From assembly GCA_940671915.1 (NCBI GenBank), contig CALNVZ010003434.1, forward strand, positions 4,581,799-4,645,798: DNA of 64,000 bases. The letters are read 5' to 3'. Under the pieces are notes generated by a model, which saw only the letters and a program-made list of their open reading frames with translations, was not told the DNA's origin and searched no databases. The DNA comes from Paracentrotus lividus (taxonomy: Eukaryota > Echinodermata > Echinoidea > Camarodonta > Echinidae). The translations under genes were made by a program, and so were the position numbers. Below, piece by piece: positions 24,781-37,640 of this stretch. The stretch's first letter is position 1; the number at the start of each line of letters is the position of its first letter.

Positions 24781-25834
24781 TAAGAGATTCAATTCAGTTC
24801 AAAATGGTATTCATTTAAAAAAACAATCATGCATCGCAAAATAAAAGTTGAATTGTGCACAATATGCATCAGATAATAAAATAAAAATACATTATACAAT
24901 ACAAATAACACATGATAAAGAAATATAACAACATATTCATAGAGAGTAATATTAAACTTAAAGGAGAAAGCAATGATAATGATAATGTAATATATACGTA
25001 ATGTTATTACCATTATTCTTACAGAGTATAGAATTAAAGTGTGTATATTGGCAATTATTATTACAAGTGGAGTATGACAAAATTGAGAAAAATAAATCAA
25101 CACGTCAATAGATATTGTTACCGAATATTAGTAGAGCTGTTTAGCCCAAAATTTTAGGCGAATTGTGCAAATTTTGACTAAAGCATGAAATTTCTACCAA
25201 TGGTCGTACATGCCATAGCATTCATTTTAAGATCGGGAGGTAAGTCAGATTTGACCTCTGATGACCTCCAGAGGTCAATGACCTTCAAATATCAAAATAT
25301 TGATATTTTGCGTTATTTCTCTGTGAATGACATGATAAAAATGAAGTAAACATGCATTTCATGTTACACTTAATAATTATGGTGGTATCTCAATTCCCAG
25401 AGACGTCTCCGAGACTTTGTTTTCGTCGCGGAGACGTCTCAGTGACGTCTCCGCGACAATTTTCAGAACTGTCTCAAAACTAAAAAAGTTGTCCCAAATC
25501 TGTCTCCAAAACTTGCAAGACGTTTCTGCTACAAATCTAGACCACGTGACAAATCTTCCACAAGTCACGAGGAATCTCGTAGACCTCTCAGAGACGTCTC
25601 CGCGACAAGTGTCGAAACCGTCTCAAAGCCGTTTCGAAACTGTCTCAAAGTAGTCCCAAAACCGTCTCAATTTAGTTTCCGCGATTCCTGCGACTCATGA
25701 AACTTCACGGGGACTGAGGAGACGTCTTGGAGACATTTCGGAGACGTCTCCGTGACAAGTTTCACAACCCTTTCCAAGCCGTTTCCAAAACGTCTCAAAT
25801 TAGTCTCAAAGTATAGTTTGCGCGAAGTGAGATA

Positions 25835-26628
25835 GGATACATGCAGGTAATATGGGCCCCCTAAGATCATTTGCCTAATTTGCATAAAATTACAAAATGA
25901 CACACAGTCTAATCTTTGTTCATATGAATCAATAACTACTGCTCTAACTTTTATTGTGAAGTAAAACAATTATCACCAACACCCCTGACTGCAATATTCA
26001 AATGTTGACGTCATCACCAAAGTGCCCACTCTAGTATGTCTGGAATTTGCTTAAAATGTTGAAAGTCGTTAACTTTAAGATATGATTTGAAATTATGAGA
26101 CCCTTCAGTAAATACTTTGACTATATATTTCATTGTTTTGTATTTTGTATACTATTTCTTTTTTAATATTATTTTAATATTCTTTTCATTATACAAATCA
26201 ATATAGGCCTTATAGTTATTTATATTAATACTGTGAATATACCCCCCAAAAATCGTAGCAAAGAGATTGATGCCTCATCCCAATACTAAGTACCAGAATC
26301 ATTTCCGCCATTTAGGACTGCCCATATTACCTGCACTAATGTTGCTATGTCAGACAAGCATTCAATGCCATGTCATTGCACCCTGTCACTACAACAAATT
26401 GACCTGTACACGCTAGTATGATCAAAATTAAACTATAAGCTTACTAAATATACAAACAATTGAGGTTACCCCCTCAAACTCTCTTTCACCATCACATTCT
26501 GTGAATTATCAAATTTTACATCAGGGTAAAAAATGCCGTAAGTTTTAGTTACCTTGTTGGTTTTCAGCAATTTTCTCAGAGAAATTTCGGCATCAGATAC
26601 TCTCACGACGATAGATTTTCGTATAGTA
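25835..26628 (+). mobile_element. right-truncated copy of the 980-bp TIR element
   Basis: It starts GGATACATGCAGGTAATATGG and follows 5708-6560 closely (for example TTGACGTCATCACCAAAGTGCCC and GACCTGTACACGCTAGTATG). The internal palindrome is deleted and similarity ends near 26628. It is nested inside the foldback complex. Confidence 0.85.
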
Positions 26629-27528
26629 CGGGGAAATAAATAGCGCACGCTACATACAATTTGTACTTCCGGTCATCGAGCCTCTCACTTATGACCTCGA
26701 GGATATCCTCGAGGATAAGCACACCGTGTGAACCCGACTCGAGAACAAGCCGTCGGGGTTTAAATTCTTAGGGATACAATCCTCGAGGACTAAAACCCCG
26801 ATGGTCTCGTGTGACAAAATCAGTTCTGCCCCTTCTCACCCCCCTTCGGTACAGCCTCTGCCAAAAAATCCACCTCCTAGTGAGAATATGGGATGTCATG
26901 TTGCTCATCAAGTCGGATTCGACAGGAGAACGGCGTATGATAAGAGTACGAAAATTCCTCGCCATCAGCTACTAGAAGACGTATTGTCTTTTATTAGAGT
27001 GACGTGCCTATGACTGTAGTAGTATTATTAGGCAACCTTTGACCATAGGCAACCATTGTAATAATAATAATAATAGTGGTAATAATAACAATAATTCTAA
27101 ATTTGTAATGCGCTCTTTTCTGCCTAAAATGCACCCAAGGCGCAAAACAAAAGGTATAAACTTGTTGATAACTACTAATGCTTAAAGTTGCAAAAATGAG
27201 ACTGCAACAGACTAAATACGTAGATTGTACATGGAATTACCAAAATTTTAATAACAACAGGGCAAATATGAATATTTTTATATTTTGAGATCATTAACCT
27301 TTTACAGTCCTCAGATCTGAAAGGTAGGAATCTGTAATTGAGTATCAATTGCTCTGGAAAGAATGGTCTCATTTTAACAAAAAATAAATAAAAGATATAA
27401 CATTATAGCAATGTCCTCCTTTACCAATAACGCACATAATATTCATATTTTGATGTTTCGAGAGGCCATTGACTTTTCATTGTTTTCAGAGTTCAAATAT
27501 AAAACCCTGTTTATAATTACTAATGCTA

Positions 27529-27752
27529 CAGTCACACAGAAACTTACGTTGAGTTACGTCCGGTTGCGTCCAAAAATTATTTTCTTTTCTGCGGATCCCC
27601 ACGAATGCCTACCCGTGACAGCAGTGGAAATATTGATAATTTCATTCATCCAGTAAAACAAAGAAATACATAAGAAAGGATAGAATAGAAGAAGAAGTAA
27701 GATTAAAACAACACAAACGTGTTTATACGTACGTGTCTGTGTGACTGCAGCA
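27529..27752. mobile_element. ~220-bp TIR element
   Basis: The ends CTACAGTCACACAGAAACTTACG and CGTACGTGTCTGTGTGACTGCAG are inverted copies. The interior contains the AAAACAAAGAAATACATAAG unit also seen in the minisatellite at 4.1-4.9 kb. Confidence 0.7.
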
Positions 27753-28699
27753 TAATGGTGGTATATCACTTCGCAGAAATTACTTTGAGACGGTTTGGAA
27801 ACGGCTTAATTGGATACGGTTTTGAAACTTGTCGCAGAGACGTCTCCGAAACGTATTCCAGACATCTCCTCAGTCCCCACGAAGATTCATGAGTCGCTGG
27901 AATCAGGGAAATTACATTAAGGCGGATATGGGACTATTTGAGACAGTTTGGAAACAGCTTGGAGACCGTTTGAAACTTGTCGCAGAGACGTCTCCGAGAC
28001 GTCTCCTCAGTCCCCGTGAAGTTTCATGAGTCGCGGGAATAGCAGAAACTATACTGAGACAGATATGGGACTATTTGAGACAGTTTGGAACGGCTTGGAG
28101 ACGGTTTTGACACTTGTCGCGAGTACGTCTCTGAGAGGTCTCCGAGATCCTCGTGACTTGATTTGTCATGTGGTCTAGATTTGTAGCAGAGCGTCCCGCG
28201 AGTATTGGAGACAGATTTAAGACTGTTTTTTAAAGCTTTGAGACAGTTCTGCAAATTGTCGAGGAAACGTCTCTGAGACGTCTCCGCGACGGAAAAAAAG
28301 TCTCGGAGACGTCTCTGCGAATTGAGATACCACCATAATCATTGATTGTAACATAAAATGCATGTTTCCTACATTATTATCATGCCATTCACAGAGAATT
28401 GACGCAAAATATCAATATTTTGATATTTAAAGGTCATTGACCTCTGGAGGTCATCAGAGGTCAAACCTGACTTACCTCCCGATCTTAAAATGAAAGTTAT
28501 GGCATGTACTATCATTGGTAGAAATTTCATGCTTTAGTCAAAATTTGCACAATTATTCGGCTAAACCGCTCTACTATATGTGTAATTAATGTTTAAAATG
28601 GATAAATGATTAAGTGAGCCCTCTTTCAGCTAATGCATTATTATGTTGTTATTCTTTATCATGTGTTATTTGTATTGTATAATTTTTTTTTTTAATGAT

Positions 28700-29830
28700 A
28701 AATAAATCTAAAATCCCATGAACATGATGAAGCATCATCCTGTAAACCTAGTGTTATTGTTGTTATCTGAATTGAAGCTAGCCAAGCAACATCGAATTCT
28801 AATGCAACCATATCCTCCATTTTAAAGGATTCTTTACAAATTAAATTACAAAGTTTGTGCTAGAGTATTAACTTCGTGCTTGATTTGCACTATAAGGTTT
28901 TTACTTGAACTGGAGTACAAACTTTAGGAATGAACTTCAGTACAAACTTTGCGCTTGAACTTTGTTTTGTGCTTCACTGACTCTCCATGGAGAATGCGTA
29001 CTAACCAAAATAACCGTAAACCTCATCACCGTAAGATTAACTTTGTATTCAATTATACAATACTGACCTGAGTCTATCCCTAATTGAGAAAATATGAAAT
29101 ACACAAAATTGTATTGTATTGTATCTATCAAATATCAACATTTCAAAACATACATACAAAATATGAATATGAAATTGGTAAATAGTGCTGACAAAAAATG
29201 AAATCATAGATCAAACATCTGAAAATTAAGTGTCCGTTCCGTAAAATTCCGACCTTCTCAAAAAGGGTCTGGAAATCACGACCGGATTAAATGTCAACAA
29301 AATTGTAAGGAAAGCTCATTATCTAACATTTCGAGTTACATTTTGATGTAATTCCCTTTCCTTACACTGATAGGATTTCTTGATGAAATTTTGTCAAACG
29401 CTTTTGCGTGAAATAACGTTTTGTTGTTTTTCTCGCTTTTTCAGCAGAATGCGTGTTTGAAATCGCGATATCGTCGGCACTCTTGACCAAGTTCACTCCA
29501 GCGTTCGGCTATTCGGAGTTTAGTATTTTGCCATTTCAATGGTAGTTTACAATTGGGCGAACTAACATTGTATTTAATGTTTTTTAGTGCGATCGTTCGG
29601 AGTATTACATGAGCGTGTAACGGTTCTATTTAATGACGCGACGTTATGTGTGTGAATAACTTAAGATAATTGAGGCTGGTCCCGTTCAATTTCAACATGC
29701 AAAATTATAAATTACAGTTTTACAATATTTCATATGAATTTAATCAGCTATAAATAAATTCTGCAAGAAGTATATTTTACATCTATCAAGTTTTCAGACA
29801 TTGAATTTCTTTATATCATTCATTCTGAAA
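28700..29830. other. no supported gene
   Basis: This is intergenic sequence without a recognisable frame. A slightly CpG-richer piece at about 29440-29650 could be an old element. Confidence 0.35.
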
Positions 29831-29835
29831 ATCTA

Positions 29836-31172
29836 CAAATTCATTCAATTCAATTCAATCAATAATTGATTATTAAGCAATCGAGCATTTTTACAAGAAA
29901 GAGCAGTAAAAATGATATATCTCTTGTTTACATTATTGAACATTGCATAAATACATACTATATAAAAGTTAAAATTCAATTTCAATTCAAATTTTATAAA
30001 CAAGCATCTTTAAAATAACAAGCTCTTTAAAATAATTACAGATACATAACAGCAAAGATGGAGAGAAGACTAGCTCACAAAATGTACTGAGATGAGACGA
30101 AAGTGAGATTAACTTTGGTTGAGTAGGTTTACCAGAAAAGGCAAAGGGCTATTTGGAAGCGTTTTTTTAAACTTGTATTGATGAAACGTAGATGTGTGGC
30201 GTAAAGATATTTCGACATGTTTAGTGGGGTGGAGCCAATTTTGGCAGGTGGGTTTGTGATTTGGCATATTGGCAAAACTTCTACACAGAGCTGGTCTTCT
30301 CTCCTGAAGTGTTGATAAATTGCACAGTTGACAGGCATTTGAATATGAAATATAAAGAGGACCTAAAATGATTTTACCTACTCGTTTTTGAATTCTTTCT
30401 ATGTTACTGTTTTGCTCTATTGTCAACCCGCTGTGAAAGACAGGGGCACAGTATTCCAAAATGGGTCGTATGTAACCTGTATAATGAAGAGCTTGTTCCA
30501 AAAGACTAAATCCACTTTTGATGAAAATTGAGTTATTGATATCAGGAAATTGTTCAGGCACGTACCCATCTGTGAGCAAAAATACTTACCTAAATTTTGA
30601 TTGCAACTTCCAGAAATTGCAACTTTTAATTTCAATTTTCCATAGACGCCTGTACAAAATCCGGCAAAAGAAAGCCATTTACTGAAGTTAGTCCTTTTTG
30701 GAAACAAACTCTTCATATATGAAAACCAAATCTTTTACAGGTAAGTTATACTTCTTGATTTTTCTTAACATATATATTTCCTATTACATCTTTTCACAAG
30801 TTGTTCAACATGTAAATTCCATTTTAAATAGATTGCACTATTACACGAGAATTTTGGCATTATCAATATTGTACAATTTTGTTATTTATAAAAAGATCCT
30901 CAGGCGGGGGAGGATTTTTCATGAAAGTAACATACAAAGTAAAACATTTTGGAGGGTTAAGAGTCATACTATTAACGAAGACCAGATTCAATTGATTGAG
31001 TTGAGTTGTAATTGTGAGACTTCATTTGTTTTTCTACATTGCAATAACGAAAGATCGTCAACATATTTAAAATATTTGATTGGCACATCATTACAAAAAT
31101 CATTAACCATAATTAAAAAAAGGACAGGACCAAGGAGTGTACCTTGGGGGACTCAAAGATCAAAAAGATCGT
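29836..31172 (-). mobile_element. 5'-truncated non-LTR retrotransposon, RT fragment
   Basis: Read on the minus strand from 31150, VPQGTLLGPVLFLIMVNDF is followed by KYFKYVDDLSL. These are reverse-transcriptase palm motifs with a YVDD active site. The 156-residue frame 30579-30109 continues as the C-terminal region (YIRPILEYCAPVFHSG, ERIQKRVGKIILG, TLQERR). The frame is broken in between by stops and shifts. The catalytic N-terminal portion and endonuclease are missing. Downstream, an ATTGA-type microsatellite near 29864-29836 may be the element's 3' tail. It is a dead copy of a CR1/L2/jockey-like element that differs from the one at 54-58 kb (YVDD versus FADD). Confidence 0.85.
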
Positions 31173-31187
31173 GAGGATACATGTACA

Positions 31188-31900
31188 TGCTTTATATTAT
31201 AACCAAATTATCACATTTTGACAATATTTACACTATTTACATCATTAATTAGATATGAATATAATAATAATAATAATACATGGGATTTTTATAGCGCCAT
31301 TTTCCATTTAAATAAAATGCTCAAGGCGCTTATATATTCTGCAAGAAGAATTGTCTTAAATGCTAGTCAAAAAGTTTTCCCCAGATTTACATTTTCTTAT
31401 ATCATTTATAAGATCGTGTACATACATTACATTTAGTAGATAAAATAAGTAAACTAAAATGAACATACTTTATATCATTAAAAAAAAAACACATTATAGT
31501 TTGACAATATTGACATTATTTACATATGAAATTAATATCCTGCGAGAAGAGTTTTCTTAAATGCTTATCGAAAAGTTTTCCGTGATTTATATTCTCTTAT
31601 ATAATTTGTTACATCAAGTGCATAAATGTACATTTAGTTGATGAGGTAAGTCAAATATAATGTACATACTTTATATTACAAGAAATTCATAATATCATAG
31701 TTTGACAATATTAACACTATATACATATGACATGAATTAGAAATGAATATATTCTGTAAGAGAGAATTTTCTTAATGCTAGTCTGAAAGTTTGCCGTGAT
31801 TTACATTCTCTTATAAGAACGTAATACTCTTTTGTAGGGCAAAATTTGACTTTTTTTGTTTACAGCTCCCCATACATAATGATGTCATGGATGTGTGATG
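31188..31900. repeat. tandem ~200-bp units
   Basis: Three units start at about 31188, 31464 and 31667. They share CATACTTTATAT, AGTTTGACAATATT and GAATTTTCTTAAATGCT blocks. The first is interrupted by an AAT-repeat plus GCGCTT piece resembling the tail of L2-like elements. Confidence 0.65.
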
Positions 31901-32952
31901 AAATAAATGCTGTGTATAACTGAACTAATGTATTTCTCGAGTAAGTATAATAATATTGCACGATATCATAACAGCACATGAATACTGTCCTAGTTTGTGT
32001 CAATGCACTGGTCTAGCCTGAAACTTTAAGGAAATACTGGAACATTTGATTTATTAAAAAAAAAAAAAAAAAAAGCATTTATCAAAAATATAGACAGGAT
32101 CGACTAAGCTTTTTATATCATGTTCCTGATAATAATAGACAACTGTGAAAGGAAAATACAAAAAAAAAAAAATAACATAAAATATAGGAAATAATGATCA
32201 GTAGAGTAATTAGAAAGAAACTTAATAAGACCATTAAGAAAATTAAGGAAATACATCGAAATCGGATGCAAATAAAGAGAGTTATTGAAGTTTAAAAAGG
32301 TCTTGGTGTGCTTTCACCATGTTGAATGCTGATCCTGAAATTAGGTTAAAAATAGTGCAAAATATCTGAATTTGTGGACTTTTATTGTTCGTACACAATT
32401 TTTTTAGATTTCTCCATCATCGTTCACTGACAGTGCATATTACCCCATTCTGAAATTAAATGGAATTTATACAATGTTTATAGTCACAAAGGTTAGATAT
32501 TTCGTTTAGCTACATCCACATCATTTCGCTCCGGCTTCATTTTCGTGACCATTTGTCTGCCCACTTCCACTTTTAGGAACCATGGCTATATATTGGATGT
32601 TCCCCACACCATCCCCGGGGATGGAAGTATAAAAAAAAAGAGTTTATCAACCCCCACGATGCATTTTTTCTTCTTTTGCGACCCCCTTTTTAACTTGCCA
32701 ACCAAGGACCCCTCATTCATAACCCCGCGCAATGTGTCTAAGGTTTTAGGGTTGTTACTAGTCTTTAAGTTAAATGTAAGTTAAAGTGTGATCGTTGAAA
32801 TATCGAAATATTTTATTCTACCTCAATAGAAGAACAAGGGAAATGAAGAAACAACCTCAAACCCTTAATGATTATCATTTTCCCCCAAAATGTTGTTTCA
32901 GCCTTCATGACAAGATTGTATAAAAATGGTAATAGTACTTGCACTACATTGA

Positions 32953-32954
<2 letters not shown>

Positions 32955-32999
<45 letters not shown>

Positions 33000-33032
33000 A
33001 ACTGCTACTACTACTACTTCTACTACTACTAC

Positions 33033-33089
<57 letters not shown>

Positions 33090-33094
33090 AACTG

Positions 33095-33125
<31 letters not shown>

Positions 33126-33160
33126 CACTACTATTTCTACTGCTACTTCTACCACTACTA
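32955..33160 (+). repeat. CTA (ACT) microsatellite
   Basis: This trinucleotide array gives meaningless poly-Leu and poly-Val frames on the two strands. Confidence 0.95.
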
Positions 33161-34433
33161 CTTCAGCTGATGCTTTTAAAAATCATAAATAGCCCAATAG
33201 ACTCAACATCATCGATGCCAGGAGCATATTATCGTTTGATCCAATAAATGATAGCATAATATAGGTCTCTTCCTCCCAACTACACTGTTGCTCGTATAGG
33301 TTGGATATTTTTTATGCGGTACAGCCACATCACTTTACTCCAGCTTCATTTTCTAGAACTTATTTGTCCGGCTGCTTTCATTTTTTTATGTGTTGTGATG
33401 AAACTAAATGCTGCTGTTTAACTGAACTAATGTTATTTCTCGTAGTAAGTATAATAATATTGCACGATATCATAACAGCACATGATACTGTCCTAGTTTG
33501 TGTCAATGCACTGGTCTAGCCTTGAAACTTTAAGAAATACTGGAACATTTGATTTATTAAAAAAAAAAAAAAAAGCATTATCAAAATATATAGACAGATC
33601 GACTAAGCTTTATATCATGTTCCTGATAATAATAGACAACTGTGAAAGGAAAATACAAAAACAAAAAATAACATAAAATATAGGAAATAAATGATCACGT
33701 AGAGTAATTAGAAAGAAACTTAATAAGACCATTAAGAAAATTAAGGAAATACATCGAAATCGGATGCAAATAAAGAGAGTTATTTGAAGTTTAAAAAGGT
33801 TTGGTTGTGCTTTCACCATGTTGAATGCTGATCCTGAAATTAGGTTAAAAATAGTGCAAAATATCTGAATTTGTGGACTTTTTGTTCGTACACAATTTTT
33901 TTAGATTTCTCATCATCGTTCACTGACAGTGCATATTACCCCATTCTGAAATTAAATGGAATTTATAAATGTTTATAGTCACAAAGGTTAGATATTTCGT
34001 TTAGCTAACAATCCACATCATTTCGCTCCGGCTTCATTTTCGTGACCATTTGCTTGCCCACTTCACTTTTTAGGAACCATGGCTATATTTGGATGTCCCC
34101 ACACCATCCCGGGGATGGAAGTATAAAAAAAAAGAGTTTATCACCCACGATGCATTTTTTTCTTTTGCGACCCCTTTTTAACTTGCAACCAAGGACCCCT
34201 CATTCATACCCGCGCAATGTGTCTAAGGTTTTAGGGTTGTTACTAGTCTTTAAGTTAAATGTAAGTTAAAGTTGATCGTTGAAATATTCGAAATATTTTA
34301 TTCTACCTCAATAGAAGAACAAGGGAAATGAAGAAACAACCTCAAACCTTATGATTATCATTTTCCCCAAAATGTTGTTTCAGCCTTCATGACAAGATTG
34401 TATAAAAATGGTAATAGTACTTGCACTACATTG

Positions 34434-34575
34434 AACTACTACTACTACTACTATACTTACTACTACTACTACTACTACTACAACTGCACTACTACTACTT
34501 CTACTACTACACTACTACTAAATACTACTACTACTACTACTACTACTCTACTACTACTACTACTACTACAAACTG

Positions 34576-34606
<31 letters not shown>

Positions 34607-34645
34607 CACTACTATTTCTACTGCTACTTCTACCACTACTACTTC
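34434..34645 (+). repeat. CTA microsatellite, duplicate copy
   Basis: This is the second copy of the array at 32955-33160, with extra single-base interruptions. Confidence 0.95.
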
Positions 34646-34799
34646 AGCTGATGCTTTTAAAAATCATAAATAGCCAATAGACTCAACATCATCGATGCCA
34701 GGAGCATATTATCGTTTGAATCAATAAATGATAGCATAATATAGGTCTTTCCTCCCAACTACACTGTTGCTCGTATAGGTTGGATATTTTTTATGCGGT

Positions 34800-35735
34800 A
34801 CGCCACATCACTTTACTCCAGCTTCATTTTCTAGAACTTATTTGTCGGCTGCTTTCATTTTCGGTACCGTGCTATATTTTGGACGTTCCCAGCATTCCGG
34901 GGTATTGGAAAATAAAAAAAAAAGTTTGTGAACCCTACAATGACCATTTTTGCCATTTCTTTTTCACACTTTGGGCCCTTTTTTGTTCACCGGCTGAACA
35001 AGGCCCCCTCCGGTCTACCCTCAGGAAACGCGTGTGAAGTATAGGGTTGTTGTTGTTCTTTAAGTAAATCTAGGTTTATGGTCACAGACTTAGATATAGT
35101 CTAGGGGAAGGGTCAGAGTTTATTTGATGGGGTTCAAAATTGATTGTATTCATTTTTACAACATGGAATTTCTGTCTTCCCAAAAATGTATAGTAGAATC
35201 TCAGCCAAACATAAATCATAATGAAAAATGACTATGGTTACAGTACTAGTACAAACCTTGCCGTTAAGGCTGAAACAAAATCTGAGGGAAACAATAATAA
35301 TTAAGGTACATGACTGTTTTTTATTTCCTTTGTTTGGCCATAAAGTTAAAATAAAATATTTTTAATATAATTTTTTTACCGATCCCACTTTTACTTTCAA
35401 CCCTCCCCTAGACAAGAGATCAAAGCTGTGACCTTAAATCTTGATTTAACGTAAAGAGCAATAACATGCTATACTTCAAACGCTTTTCGCGGAGTAGAAG
35501 GAGGAGGCCATGGTCAGCTTGGTAAACAAAAGAGGGCCCCAAATGAGGAAAAATTGCAAAAATCGGCATTTGGGGTTGACAAAACTTATTTTATTATTTA
35601 TCCCCCGGATTGGTTGGGGAACGTGCAGATATGTCGTGAGTTCCGAAAAGTGGAAACGGGAGACAAATAATTTTAAGAATTTAAAGCTAGAGCAAAAAAA
35701 TGTTGCTGGAGCACACAAAAAAAATCCAACCTTTA
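34800..35735. mobile_element. foldback element, copy 1
   Basis: The arms 34800-35090 and 35420-35735 are inverted: GGTTTATGGTCACAG opposes CTGTGACCTTAAATC, and CAGCATTCCGGGG opposes CCCCCGGATTGG. The centre contains CCCAAAAATGTATAGTAGAATCTC AGCC-type sequence that also occurs at 36930 and 63730. It has no transposase. Confidence 0.75.
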
Positions 35736-36037
35736 TGAGCGACAGTGTATGTCAAAACAGAATGCGAATGATGATCAAAATTCATCGTCAAATTAAAGAA
35801 AAATGTTCATCAAGTTTGTTGTTGTTGAGTACTGGATCAGGAAGATTATGTGCGATTTGTTTAGAGCAGCCTATTTGTAGCTCATACGTGATGAATGTAA
35901 TATCTTCCAGCTATAGGCGACCTTAAAATCAAACAGAACAATATTGATTTAATAAAATATATGCTATAAAAACCCTTTTCTAGGCTTTGGCAAAGGGACA
36001 CAATAAACAATAACATGGATTTCGATGAATATGCAAA

Positions 36038-36068
<31 letters not shown>

Positions 36069-36159
36069 AATAAAAAATAAAATAAAATAAAATTAAGAAA
36101 TAAATAATTATACTAAAAAAAAAAAATCAATATGCATATATCAATACACATAAATAGGG

Positions 36160-36583
36160 AGGGGACCAATAATAACGGGAATTATGGGTTGGAACATGCA
36201 TACAAAAAAGTGATTGAAGGAGTATTAGCTCAACGGATCACGAACAGAATAAATAAAACAAATTATTTTTGATAACATGTTTTGTTTCGGTAATCATCAA
36301 GCATACATTGAAAGAATTTAAACGAGGTACATAACTCATATTCAGAACAATAAGAGCTGAAATTATTCTTCCAGTACAAATTACATTAAACAAAATTACA
36401 AACTTACATAGTAAACCATACAGGATTCGCCTCTTGATGTATCCAGACCAGTGAGATGAGAGTTCAGTCTGCTGCCTCTTTAGTCTCAAAGACATGCAAT
36501 CTACACACATAGATAAGGGTAGTAGGGTAAATGAAGAAGTAAGTGCTTAAAGCGGTAGATGTACATTAAAGGAATAACTCAGA
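36160..36583. other. single-copy stretch before gap
   Basis: Within this non-duplicated stretch, 36500-36408 has exon-like borders on the minus strand; see the separate entry. Confidence 0.4.
36408..36500 (-). CDS. possible 93-nt exon
   Basis: TTGTGTGTAG-type acceptor and CTAT/GTAAGT donor enclose 93 nt that are open only in one frame (DCMSLRLKRQQTELSSHW...RRILYGLL). It lies downstream of gene B's last recognised LRR exon and could be a 3' exon of that gene. Its phase (1) does not connect directly to the LRR exon end (2), so an intervening exon, perhaps in or near the gap, would be needed. No family similarity is recognised. Confidence 0.25.
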
Positions 36584-36608
36584 NNNNNNNNNNNNNNNNN
36601 NNNNNNNN
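36584..36608. other. assembly gap (25 N)
   Basis: The gap lies exactly at the start of a duplicated segment, which suggests the assembler joined two contigs ending in the same repeat. Confidence 1.
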
Positions 36609-37640
36609 CGGTACCCGTGCTATATTTTGGACGTTCCCAGCATTCCGGGGTATTGGAAAATAAAAAAAAAAGTTTGTGAACCCCTACAATGACCATTTTT
36701 GCCATTTCTTTTTCACACTTTGGGCCCTTTTTTGTTCACCGGCTGAACAAGGCCCCCTCCGGTCTACCCTCAGGAACGCGTGTGAAGTATAGGGTTGTTG
36801 TTGTTCTTTAAGTAATCTAGGTTTATGGTCACAGACTTAGATTTAGTCTAGGGGAAGGGTCAGAGTTTATTTGATGGGGTTCAAAATTGATTGTATTCAT
36901 TTTTACAACATGAATTTCTGCTCTCCCAAAAATGTATAGTAGAATCTCAGCCAAACAAATCATAATGAAAAATAGACTATGGTTACAGGTACTAGTACAA
37001 ACCTTGCCGTTAAGGCTGAAACAAAATCTGAGGGAAAACAATAATAATTAGGTAACATGACTGTTTTTTATTTCCTTTGTTTTGCCATAAAGGTAAAATA
37101 AAATATTTTTAATATAATTTTTTTCCGATCCCACTTTTACTTTCAACCCCTCCCCTAGACAAGAGATCAAAGCTGTGACCTTAAATCTTGATTTAACGTA
37201 AAAGAGCAATAACATGCTCTATACTTCAAACGCTTTCGCGGAGTAGAAGGAAGAGGCCATGGTCAGCTTGGTAAACAAAAGAGGGGCCCCCAAATGAGAA
37301 AAATTGCAAAAATCGGCATTGTGGGGTTGACAAAACTATTTTTATTATTTATCCCCGGATATGGTGTGGGAACGTGCAGATATGTCGTGAGTTCCGAAAA
37401 GTGGAAACGGAGACAAATAATTTAAGAATTTAAAGCTAGAGCAAAAAATGTCTGGAGCACACAAAAAAATCCAACCTTATGAGCGACAGTGTATGTCAAA
37501 CAGAATGCGAATGATGATCAAAATATCATCGTTCAAATTAAAGAAAAATTTCATCAAGTTTGTTGTTTGAGTACTGGATCAACGAAGATTATGTGCGATT
37601 TGTTTAGAGCAGCGCTATTTGTAGCTCATACGTGATTGAA
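36609..37640 (+). repeat. second copy of 34862-35890
   Basis: It begins CGGTACCCGTGCTATATTTTGG directly after the gap and follows 34862-35890 at high identity, again with many one-base indels. It includes most of the foldback element and the following unique bases (GTACTGGATCA, TTTGTAGCTCATACGTGA). Confidence 0.85.

Larger units (their letters stand above)
24890..28690. mobile_element. foldback element with GAGACGTCTC-rich arms
   Basis: The main arms at about 25132-25800 and 27780-28575 are inverted copies. Both have AATTTTGACTAAAGCATGAAATTTCTACCA-type outer sequence, a TGACCTCTGGAGGTCA palindrome, GGTGGTATCTCAATT, and then many GAGACGTCTC units. A smaller outer pair (24890-24935 and 28643-28684) extends the symmetry. 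The interior holds a GC-rich ATCCTCGAGGA block (about 26700-26790) and two other elements. I see no transposase frame. Confidence 0.75.
31880..34860 (+). repeat. 1.5-kb tandem duplication
   Basis: Unit 1 (about 31880-33380) and unit 2 (about 33385-34860) are near-identical end to end and include a CTA/ACT microsatellite. Differences are dominated by single-base indels in homopolymers (for example ACCATCCCCGGGG versus ACCATCCCGGGG). It could be a recent duplication or an assembly artefact. Confidence 0.85.

Noticed and set aside
30698..31174. 158-codon plus-strand frame
   Set aside because: It is antisense to a degraded reverse transcriptase whose motifs read on the minus strand.
32898..33247. 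Long poly-Leu / poly-Val open frames (also 34389-34673)
   Set aside because: They are translations of a CTA/TAG trinucleotide microsatellite on both strands.
35510..35926. 138-codon plus-strand frame
   Set aside because: It lies in a foldback arm; its duplicate at 37259-37640 is riddled with indels, so it is not a conserved gene.
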